The position numbers were made by a program, and so were the translations under genes. From assembly GCF_020447225.1 (NCBI RefSeq), contig NZ_JAJAEO010000169.1, forward strand, positions 1 through 53,680: DNA of 53,680 nucleotides, in the 5' to 3' direction. This DNA is from Methylophaga pinxianii (GTDB lineage Bacteria; Pseudomonadota; Gammaproteobacteria; Nitrosococcales; Methylophagaceae). This document shows positions 18,277-25,794 of the stretch, in pieces (position 1 is the first letter of the stretch; each line of letters opens with the position of its first letter). The notes beneath the pieces were generated by a model, which was not told where the DNA came from, searched no databases, and saw only the letters and a program-made list of their open reading frames with translations.

Positions 18277-19806
18277 ATGACCCTGATTCGTCAACAGGAC
18301 TTTGTACAAAGCATCACCGATGCGTTGCAGTTTATTGCCAATTATCATCCCAGGGATTTTATTCAGGCAATGAAAAAAGCCTATGAGCGCGAGCAATCCC
18401 CTGCCGCAAAAGACGCCATCGCCCAGATTCTGGTGAACTCCCGGATGTGTGCCGAAAATAATCGGCCAATTTGTCAGGATACCGGCATCGTTAATATCTT
18501 TCTCAAAGTCGGTATGCAAGTGCAGTGGCAAACTGAGCTAAGTCTTGAAGATATGGTCAACGAAGGCGTGCGCAAGGCTTATCAACATCCCGATAACGTC
18601 TTACGTGCTTCTATCGTCGCTGATCCGATTGGTAGTCGTAAAAATACCGGTGATAACACACCAGCAGTGATTTATACCGAACTGGTACCGGGCGATAAAA
18701 TTGAAATTGATATTGCCGCCAAGGGGGGGGGCAGTGAAAATAAAGCCAAATTCACTATTTTGAATCCCAGTGACAGTCTAGTGGATTGGGTACTGGAAAC
18801 CGTTCCTAAAATGGGTGCAGGTTGGTGTCCGCCCGGTATGCTGGGTATTGGTATTGGCGGCACGGCTGAAAAAGCCATGCTGATGGCCAAACAGAGTTTG
18901 ATGGAAGATATCGATATTCAGGATTTGCTGGAACGTGGACCACAAACTGCTACTGAGAAGTTGCGGGTTGAGCTGTATGAAAAAGTGAATCAATTGGGAA
19001 TCGGGGCACAAGGTTTAGGCGGTTTAACCACTGTATTAGATATCAAGATCAGGGATTACCCCACGCATGCCGCTTCATTACCGGTGGCAATGATTCCCAA
19101 CTGTGCGGCCACCCGACACGTACATTTCACACTGGATGGATCGGGTCCGGCAACTTTTACTCCCCCATCTTTAACTGATTGGCCGGAAATTACCTGGCAG
19201 GCGGCAGAAAATACCCGCCATATCAATCTCGATACCATTACGCATGACGATATTAAACAATGGCGACCGGGCGATACATTATTACTGACGGGCCATTTCT
19301 TAACAGGTCGAGATGCCGCGCATAAAAAAATTGCTGATCTTTTAGAGCGTGGCGAACCTTTACCGGATGGACTGGATTTCCATAACCGGTTTATCTATTA
19401 CGTTGGCCCGGTTGATCCGGTTAAAAATGAAATTGTAGGTCCTGCCGGTCCTACCACTGCAACCCGGATGGATAAATTCACCGAAACCATGCTGGCCAAA
19501 ACCGGTTTGTTAGGCATGATAGGTAAGGCTGAACGCGGTGAACAAACCGTCGATTTAATTAAACAATATCAATCGACCTATCTTATTGCCGTAGGTGGCG
19601 CGGCCTATCTGGTCTCCAAAGCGATTAAATCCTCGCGATTGGTGGCTTTTGAAGAATTAGGTATGGAAGCGGTTCGAGAATTCTACGTTGAAAATATGCC
19701 CGTCACCGTTGCGGTAGATAGCCAAGGCCAATCGGTGCATCAAACAGGTCCTCAAAACTGGCAGCAAAAAATTGCTGGTATTCCTATTAAAACGATAACC
19801 AATTAG
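18277..19806 (+). CDS. fumA: Class I (iron-sulfur) fumarate hydratase
   Basis: Class I fumarase interconverts fumarate and malate with an oxygen-sensitive [4Fe-4S] cluster. The 509-residue protein has the three likely cluster cysteines at about C66 (CQDTG), C184 (GWCPPGMLGIG) and C276 (IPNCAATRH), and the KGGGSENKAK motif near 149-157. A C-terminal beta domain contains GPAGPTTATRMDKF. The stretch encoding KGGG contains a run of nine G (18723-18731). The proS-fum order is close-packed. Tartrate dehydratase shares the fold but is two-subunit, so fumarase is preferred. Confidence 0.95.
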   Translation: MTLIRQQDFVQSITDALQFIANYHPRDFIQAMKKAYEREQSPAAKDAIAQILVNSRMCAENNRPICQDTGIVNIFLKVGMQVQWQTELSLEDMVNEGVRKAYQHPDNVLRASIVADPIGSRKNTGDNTPAVIYTELVPGDKIEIDIAAKGGGSENKAKFTILNPSDSLVDWVLETVPKMGAGWCPPGMLGIGIGGTAEKAMLMAKQSLMEDIDIQDLLERGPQTATEKLRVELYEKVNQLGIGAQGLGGLTTVLDIKIRDYPTHAASLPVAMIPNCAATRHVHFTLDGSGPATFTPPSLTDWPEITWQAAENTRHINLDTITHDDIKQWRPGDTLLLTGHFLTGRDAAHKKIADLLERGEPLPDGLDFHNRFIYYVGPVDPVKNEIVGPAGPTTATRMDKFTETMLAKTGLLGMIGKAERGEQTVDLIKQYQSTYLIAVGGAAYLVSKAIKSSRLVAFEELGMEAVREFYVENMPVTVAVDSQGQSVHQTGPQNWQQKIAGIPIKTITN

Positions 19807-19816
19807 AGAGATTATT

Positions 19817-20269
19817 ATGGGTATAACGATAAGTTTGCATTTACTTGCTTCAGTCATTTGGGTGGGGGGAATGTTCTTTGCCTTTATGTTTTTACGTCCT
19901 GCTGCTGGGTCATTACTTGAACCACAACAACGCTTTCCACTTTGGGAAAATGTTTTCAAACGTTTCTTTCCGTGGGTTTGGGCATCGGTGATCACTATTT
20001 TAGTCACTGGCATCGGCATGCTATTTATGTTGGGAGGTATGGGCGCAGTAGGGATTCATGTTCATATCATGCTGCTATTGGGACTTTTCATGATGTTATT
20101 GTTTATGCATGTCTTTTTTAACCCCTATCGAAAGCTCAAGTGGGCAGTGAAAGAAAATGACTGGATTGCTTCAGCCAATGAACTGGACAAAATTCGTAAA
20201 TTTATTCGAGCAAATCTCATTCTTGGTTTAATTGTGATTGTCATTGGTTCAGCTGGCCGCTATTTTTAA
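19817..20269 (+). CDS. CopD-like integral membrane protein
   Basis: The 150-residue protein has four hydrophobic segments. The first (LHLLASVIWVGGMFFAFMFLRP) is the CopD-family first helix with a conserved His, and the third region contains VHIMLLLGLFMMLLFMHVFF with further His residues that could bind haem or copper. The family includes copper-resistance proteins and uncharacterised proteins. The exact role is not known. A Shine-Dalgarno-like GAGAG lies upstream at about 19805. Confidence 0.75.
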   Translation: MGITISLHLLASVIWVGGMFFAFMFLRPAAGSLLEPQQRFPLWENVFKRFFPWVWASVITILVTGIGMLFMLGGMGAVGIHVHIMLLLGLFMMLLFMHVFFNPYRKLKWAVKENDWIASANELDKIRKFIRANLILGLIVIVIGSAGRYF

Positions 20270-20274
20270 TCACT

Positions 20275-20976
20275 ATGATGATTAAGCCTATTTACTTATC
20301 ACTATTTGTATTGCTGTTGACCAATGACCTGTTGGCGGGTGATGTTAAACAGGTGCGTAATAGCGATGGTGTGGTGGAATTTACCAATGCTGATGTGGAT
20401 GTACGTAAGCCAACGTCAATCAATCGCAATAAAACCATCATTTATAAATCACTCTCCAATGATGGGGAGAGTTTTAGTTTTTCCGATCAAAAACCGCTTA
20501 ATGGCAACTTTGAAGTATTGGCTTATGATTGCTATGCCTGTAATCCGACATCAAACATCAATTGGCACACCATTAGCCTGAATACTGCAGATTATGCGGA
20601 TACGGTAAAAACCATGGCACGTAAATACAAAGTGGACGCGGCTTTGGTTCGCGCCGTCATACATGCAGAATCCGCATTTAATGCCAAAGCCTTATCCAAA
20701 AAAGGTGCTCAGGGTCTCATGCAACTCATGCCCGGTACAGCAAAAGATTTGGGCGTCACCAACGCATTTGATATTCAGCAAAATATCGAGGGTGGCGTGA
20801 AATATCTGGCCGGCCTGCTTGATACATTTAATGGCGATATCAAACTGGCGACGGCTGCCTATAATGCTGGACCCGGGGCGGTCCAACGCTATAAAGGCAT
20901 TCCGCCTTATGCAGAGACTGAAGTCTATGTAGAACGGGTTGGTATATTGCACCAGCGTTATGGACAGGAAAGTTAA
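20275..20976 (+). CDS. Lytic transglycosylase (SLT domain) with DUF4124-like N-terminus
   Basis: The secreted or periplasmic enzyme cleaves peptidoglycan between MurNAc and GlcNAc. The 233-residue protein has a signal peptide (about 1-21) and a short DUF4124-like region (VRNSDGVVEFTNAD). The soluble lytic transglycosylase domain (about 105-230) has catalytic E132 in AVIHAESAFN, the GAQGLMQLMPGTA motif and TAAYNAGPGAVQRY. CYAC at 86-89 may form a disulfide. It starts 5 bases after the CopD-like gene. Confidence 0.93.
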   Translation: MMIKPIYLSLFVLLLTNDLLAGDVKQVRNSDGVVEFTNADVDVRKPTSINRNKTIIYKSLSNDGESFSFSDQKPLNGNFEVLAYDCYACNPTSNINWHTISLNTADYADTVKTMARKYKVDAALVRAVIHAESAFNAKALSKKGAQGLMQLMPGTAKDLGVTNAFDIQQNIEGGVKYLAGLLDTFNGDIKLATAAYNAGPGAVQRYKGIPPYAETEVYVERVGILHQRYGQES

Positions 20977-21032
20977 TCGACCAACTCACTCTAGCCCTTC
21001 CGTTATGATTACTCTTATCAGGGATTGACTGT

Positions 21033-21749
21033 TTGTCTAAATTTGCCTTATTCCGAAAACGCCTTGTCTGCTTCCCCACACTTTGGGGTGGGCTGTTGAT
21101 TATAATGGTGTTAACTGCCAGCAGTGTGTTTTTAATCAGACAACTGGCGACTATTCTGGCCCCTACCGAACCGGTCTCAGATCGAACCTATCTGGTCGTA
21201 GAAGGCTGGCAGGATGAAGACAGTTTATTGGCCGCACTAGCACTTTTTAATGCCGAAAATTATCGCTATATGATAACCACGGGTGGACCTAATACTCGTT
21301 TTTTAAACCCTGTACACGCTTCGTATGCAGAGCAGGCTGGTGCATTTATGCTGCAACAGGGGCTAGACCCTGAAAAGCTGATTATGATTCCTACACCTGA
21401 GTCAGCACAGGAACGGACTTATCTCAGTGCGGTTATGGTCAGGGATTGGCTTGAGCTGAAAGGTGCTGGATTATCGGAACTGAATGTGCACACCAGCGAT
21501 GTACATGCCAGACGAACCCGTAGCTTATACCAGGCAGCTTTTCCTGATGTCAGGATAGGAATTTATGCTGCAGCTCCACATCGTTTTCAACTTGATAAAT
21601 GGTGGAAGACCAGTGATGGTGCAAAAACGGTAATAACCGAGCTGATTGGCAATGTGTGGGTTGCCTGTTGTTTTTACCCTGGAGAGCCGGGCTCGCATTA
21701 TGAAAAGTGGGCCATTGAAAAAAGCACGCCAGCCTCAGATCTCCGGTAA
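21033..21749 (+). CDS. YdcF/SanA/ElyC-like (DUF218) membrane-anchored protein
   Basis: The 238-residue protein has one N-terminal membrane helix (about 18-40), then YLVVEGWQDEDSL, MITTGGPNT and LNVHTSDVHARRTRSLY, which resemble the DUF218 fold of YdcF and ElyC proteins. That family acts in cell-envelope or peptidoglycan homeostasis in enterics. The substrate is unknown. The start is TTG at 21033 with AGGGA 8 bases upstream. The first ATG is inside the membrane helix and is therefore less likely. The gene converges with the aspartyl-protease gene and overlaps it by 15 bases. Confidence 0.72.
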   Translation: MSKFALFRKRLVCFPTLWGGLLIIMVLTASSVFLIRQLATILAPTEPVSDRTYLVVEGWQDEDSLLAALALFNAENYRYMITTGGPNTRFLNPVHASYAEQAGAFMLQQGLDPEKLIMIPTPESAQERTYLSAVMVRDWLELKGAGLSELNVHTSDVHARRTRSLYQAAFPDVRIGIYAAAPHRFQLDKWWKTSDGAKTVITELIGNVWVACCFYPGEPGSHYEKWAIEKSTPASDLR

Positions 21750-22259
21750 CCTGAGCGTCAATTTACCATCACGTTGGGCCATCTCCAGATGTTTCATAAA
21801 GCTCATCCCGAGCAAGACGATATCATCCGACATGTGCGGATTGATATGCGCTTGAATATGCTGGAGCGTGATAGCACCCAACTGCACGGTATCTAATTCT
21901 GTGGCATATACCGGCACCACACCATTCGCCGTATTTACCATAGCTTGTCGTCCCTGCTTCAACCCCGCCTCACGAGCAATTCCGGCGGGTACGCTGATAT
22001 TGGTTGCGCCCGTATCCAGTAAAAAAGTCACTTCATGACCATTGATATATCCTGGCGCAACATAGTGCCCGGCCTGATTTCTCAACAAAACTACATCTGA
22101 GCCCAGCCCAGCCTCTGTCTCAACCAGATGACGGTTGGGGTTATATTTTTGCTCAATAAAACCATTAAAGAATAAGGTGAGTGAGCCCATGAGTAATAAC
22201 CAGAAAATTATGGTGAATGCTTTGGACGAGCCTTGTTGATTTGCTGAATTCATTTTCAT
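21735..22259 (-). CDS. Membrane-anchored retropepsin-like aspartyl protease
   Basis: The 174-residue protein has an N-terminal membrane helix (about 15-33) followed by a single retroviral-type aspartyl protease domain. The catalytic triad DTG lies at 82-84 (FLLDTGATNISVP), followed by AGLKQG and a late VLLGMSFMKHLE, the flap-partner region of the TIGR02281-type family. Such proteins are probably active as dimers. The natural substrate is unknown. The start may be Met1 (22259) or Met3. It overlaps the 3' end of the upstream convergent gene. Confidence 0.85.
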   Translation of the reverse strand: MKMNSANQQGSSKAFTIIFWLLLMGSLTLFFNGFIEQKYNPNRHLVETEAGLGSDVVLLRNQAGHYVAPGYINGHEVTFLLDTGATNISVPAGIAREAGLKQGRQAMVNTANGVVPVYATELDTVQLGAITLQHIQAHINPHMSDDIVLLGMSFMKHLEMAQRDGKLTLRLPEI

Positions 22260-22365
22260 TTAAGATAAGTCAGTTAAGGTAAAACCATTTGAATATAGCT
22301 GTAGTCAGAATCACATTATGCGGGCAAGCCGCTCAAATTACATCCAAACCGGGAGAGTTAGACAA

Positions 22366-23046
22366 ATGAATACACGTGGTCTGATGGATAAACTTTTACA
22401 ATCGGGACAACAGTTTCTCGACAAACAGACAAATGGAGCCAGTGGCGGTGACAATAAAATTGGTCAGTTTTTAAGCGGCGCTGGTGGCGGCGCCCTCGCC
22501 GGAACAGCGGTAGGTTTATTATTAGGCAATAAGAAAGCACGCAAAATAGGAGGCAGCGTCCTCAAATATGGTGGCGTGGCAGCATTGGGTGCGGTGGCAT
22601 TCAAAGCTTATCAAAGTTGGCAAGAGAATAACCAGCAATCAGCCCCTCATTCCACCCCACAGACCCTGGACAGACTGCCAGCACCCGAGGCAGAACGGCA
22701 CAGTCAGGCCATATTAAAAGCCATGATTGGGGCAGCCAAAGCCGATGGACACATTGATGATCAGGAACGATTACTGATTGATCAGCAAATTGCCCAATTT
22801 ACTGATGATCCAGAACTGCAGCAATGGATAGATTCTGAGCTTAAAACACCGGTCAATCCGGTTGAAATTGCCATATTGGCCTCCAGCCAGGAAATGGCAG
22901 CTGAGATGTATCTGGCCAGTTTAATTATGATTGATGAAGATAGCTTTATGGAAAAAGCCTATCTTGATGAATTGGCTCGCCAGCTTAAACTGGATGAATC
23001 ATTAAAAGCCGAAATTCACCAGGCTAAAAATAACGCCATCGCATGA
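22366..23046 (+). CDS. DUF533 (YebE-like, TerB-fold) protein
   Basis: The 226-residue protein has a Gly/Ala-rich stretch (FLSGAGGGALAGTAVGLLLG) that may contact membrane, then a C-terminal alpha-helical TerB-like domain (about 105-225). The acidic DGHIDDQERLLID motif is typical of DUF533. Function is unknown. The ATG at 22366 has GGGAG 10 bases upstream, so the longer frame from 22318 is rejected. It is 12 bases upstream of the unknown 521-residue protein and may be co-transcribed with it. Confidence 0.85.
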   Translation: MNTRGLMDKLLQSGQQFLDKQTNGASGGDNKIGQFLSGAGGGALAGTAVGLLLGNKKARKIGGSVLKYGGVAALGAVAFKAYQSWQENNQQSAPHSTPQTLDRLPAPEAERHSQAILKAMIGAAKADGHIDDQERLLIDQQIAQFTDDPELQQWIDSELKTPVNPVEIAILASSQEMAAEMYLASLIMIDEDSFMEKAYLDELARQLKLDESLKAEIHQAKNNAIA

Positions 23047-23058
23047 TATGCTCTGCGC

Positions 23059-24624
23059 ATGTCATTTTTACCGAAGATACTGATTCTCTGGCTGAGTGTG
23101 GTTTACGCTCAGCCAGTGGGCCTATTAACAGATGCCTCCTGGCAAACGATTGGCTCCCAGCTGACGACTGGACGCTGTCAGCAATGTCATCTCTCCCCGC
23201 AAGCCAGATGGTATTTTGACAATGAAATCATTGCCCTCAGTTCAGCACCGGCATCGACAGAAATAACATTACCTGACTGGTTGCAAAAATCACCTGAAAT
23301 TAATGACGATACCCCGGTATGGATAGCCTCTCCTGAACTAATCGCCTCCGCCCTGTTTAATGGCTCTGAGCAAATCATTGAGCTGCCAGATGGACAGCAA
23401 CTTGATTTTCAGACTGTGACCAAAATTCCACAAAACCAATCCTACTGGAACAGTGCCACAAACGAATTTTTCCATAAAAAAATGCTTCGTCTTCGAGGAA
23501 AAACGCTGGGAAACCGGTTTGTTGCCCGCACCGTTTGGCCTGCAGATTTCTCCATAACGCATTTTCAGTTAATGCCACTCAATCAGGAAGAGAGTTTACA
23601 GACCTTGGTACAATCAGATGATGGCGGTGCGCAGCAACCACATCTAAACCGTTTGTTATGGGAACGTGCCCCAGGCGCGGCTAAAAACTCAGCAGGTCAA
23701 GCCGTTATCGGCTTAATGCTTAATGGTGCGCAAGGTGACGATCACGAGGCTTTAGCAGGCCACTTTGCTGTCGTCACTGGCCAATTTAACGCGGATGGCA
23801 GTTATCACGACTGGTTGGTTAATAATTTTTATAATCTGGATACGGTAAGTGAAAAAGGCATTATTGCAGCCGTCACACCAATGGATAATTACCTGGCAGA
23901 TTTAAACGCGGGACAAAATTATTATCGTCCTTCATATATGCTGTTTGCGACGTTAAAGGATGAACAACCGGCAACAGCATTTCAGCAATCCATTAATCAG
24001 GTAATGAACCATTTTTATCGGCATCATTTTATTTATAACCATGCTGATGCAAATTGTACCGGTGTTTCCATTGATACTTTACGAGCTTTAGGTTTGCAAA
24101 TTCCGACCCGGGGAATCAATGGCTATGTTCTGGCTATTGGCGCCTATTTTTATACGGCGTTGACAGAATATGATCTGGAGGCTGCACGACAAATTTATGA
24201 TTACCTCACCACTGAAACAACGCGTTTATTCCCCGCCGTAGCTTTTGATGCGATAGGCGAAGATTTGCTCCGGCTCGCCACTAACGAATCGCCGCGCGCG
24301 CTCTCGGCCTTTGAGCAAACCCTGGCTGACAGTATTGAGGCCATCTGGTTTGTCCGTATCCCACAGATCCCCTCGAGTCGTGTGTATGGTAACGCTCCGG
24401 TGTATAGCTTTAATGAGTTTGTAGAAACCGCTCCAGCTGATCGAGATGACTGGCTTTCTATTGAATTATCCGATCGCGAGATCCCGCCATCACTAAAACA
24501 ACAAACACCCGTGAATCCGCCCCCCTATCCGATTCCCTGGCCCGTTGTGTTGATCTTATTTGGTCTTATGAGTTTTGTAGTTTTAACGTTACGCTGGCTA
24601 TTTAAGCGGAAACAGATGAGCTAA
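23059..24624 (+). CDS. Unrecognised exported protein with CXXCH motif and permuted papain-like His/Cys pair
   Basis: I do not recognise this 521-residue protein as a named family. It has a signal peptide (about 1-17), a CQQCH motif at 40-44, and a C-terminal membrane helix (about 493-515) with a positive tail. The middle region carries GHFAVVTG (H235) and NHADANCTGVSIDTL (C333), an arrangement like permuted NlpC/P60 or DUF4105-type thiol hydrolases. This predicts a periplasmic enzyme anchored at its C-terminus. Haem attachment at the single CXXCH is possible but unproven. Neighbours are DUF533 upstream and the convergent CNNM gene downstream, which overlaps its stop by 4 bases. Confidence 0.6.
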   Translation: MSFLPKILILWLSVVYAQPVGLLTDASWQTIGSQLTTGRCQQCHLSPQARWYFDNEIIALSSAPASTEITLPDWLQKSPEINDDTPVWIASPELIASALFNGSEQIIELPDGQQLDFQTVTKIPQNQSYWNSATNEFFHKKMLRLRGKTLGNRFVARTVWPADFSITHFQLMPLNQEESLQTLVQSDDGGAQQPHLNRLLWERAPGAAKNSAGQAVIGLMLNGAQGDDHEALAGHFAVVTGQFNADGSYHDWLVNNFYNLDTVSEKGIIAAVTPMDNYLADLNAGQNYYRPSYMLFATLKDEQPATAFQQSINQVMNHFYRHHFIYNHADANCTGVSIDTLRALGLQIPTRGINGYVLAIGAYFYTALTEYDLEAARQIYDYLTTETTRLFPAVAFDAIGEDLLRLATNESPRALSAFEQTLADSIEAIWFVRIPQIPSSRVYGNAPVYSFNEFVETAPADRDDWLSIELSDREIPPSLKQQTPVNPPPYPIPWPVVLILFGLMSFVVLTLRWLFKRKQMS

Positions 24625-25649
24625 TTGGTTTGGCTGGTAGTATGACGCTGACGTTTTTCCCATAGTTTTTTGGCATAACGTCGCATATTCGGAATATCAT
24701 CTGTTTCATCCATAATCGACTTTCCGATGATGGTTTCAAAAATATCTTCCATCGTCACTAATCCCAACCAGCTACCATATTCGTCGTAAACAAGGGCCAT
24801 ATGTTGCCGCTCTTTCATCAGCAACGTCATAACGGATTCCACATCTTTTTGATCTGTGACGACCACGATGGGTTTCATGACCTTTGAGACTTTTTGACTT
24901 TCATCGGCACCAATGACATCACGACGAAAAATTACACCTAAAGGTGACTCATTTGCATCCAATACCGGATAGCGTGAAAACTGTCCCTCTTGTGAGCGTT
25001 GAATAAATTCGGCTATGGTTTCATCAGGTCCCACATACTCCGAGACCATTCGTGGCGTCATAATGTCTCGTGTGCGGATTTCATGTAAATCCAGAATATT
25101 GGAAATCACCCTCGATTCATCTTCATCCAGTTCACCCAGTTCATGTCCTAATGATGTCATCGCTTTGATTTCAAGACGAATATCTCCTTGTTGTTCTTTA
25201 CCGCCAAGCAATTTCATCATCTGATCTGACACCCAGATAAACGGTTTCAACAACCAAATCATTCCATTCAGGATGGGTGGCATCATTGGAGCTAAACTAC
25301 GCCAGTACTTTGCACCAATCGTTTTTGGCAGGATTTCAGACAAGATTAATATCAATAATGTCATGATCACCGAGGCTAGTCCTAAATAGCCATTGCCAAA
25401 CACGACCGTCACTTGTGCCCCCACGCCTAAAGCACCTACGGTATGCGCGACAGTATTAAGTGTCAGTATGGCGGCCAGGGGTTGGTCGATTTTGTCTTTG
25501 AGGCGATTTAGCTGGCCGTAGAGTTTAGGTTTGTGTTCTTTCTGCTGAGCAATATAGCTGGGTGTGACGGAGAGTAAAGCCGCTTCGAGAATAGAACATA
25601 TAAAAGAAACAACAATTGAAAGTACCGCAAAAGCGATAAGTAGTGTCAT
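24621..25649 (-). CDS. CNNM/HlyC-type DUF21 membrane protein with CBS pair
   Basis: CNNM proteins are implicated in Mg2+ or Co2+ transport. The 342-residue protein has a DUF21 membrane domain (about 1-160, starting with ILEAALLSVTPSYI) and a pair of CBS domains (about 185-320, including RDIMTPR and MALVYDEYGSWLGLVTMEDIFE). It ends soon after and lacks the C-terminal CorC/HlyC domain of longer relatives. The ATG at 25649 is chosen, with GGAG about 12 bases upstream. A TTG at 25661 is an in-frame alternative. It lies 145 bases downstream of the P-type ATPase gene on the same strand. Confidence 0.87.
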   Translation of the reverse strand: MTLLIAFAVLSIVVSFICSILEAALLSVTPSYIAQQKEHKPKLYGQLNRLKDKIDQPLAAILTLNTVAHTVGALGVGAQVTVVFGNGYLGLASVIMTLLILILSEILPKTIGAKYWRSLAPMMPPILNGMIWLLKPFIWVSDQMMKLLGGKEQQGDIRLEIKAMTSLGHELGELDEDESRVISNILDLHEIRTRDIMTPRMVSEYVGPDETIAEFIQRSQEGQFSRYPVLDANESPLGVIFRRDVIGADESQKVSKVMKPIVVVTDQKDVESVMTLLMKERQHMALVYDEYGSWLGLVTMEDIFETIIGKSIMDETDDIPNMRRYAKKLWEKRQRHTTSQTN

Positions 25650-25794
25650 GAGGGGGTACAACTCCAGTTACAAGGAAATATAATGTTACACGCGAAGCAA
25701 TTCGCTGTATATCCAATGAATTTCCATAAAAACCTGCATTAACCTTCACACCGGCTGCAGCAAAGGGCATCAGTCCAGCTTGTCTCTGCGCGGT

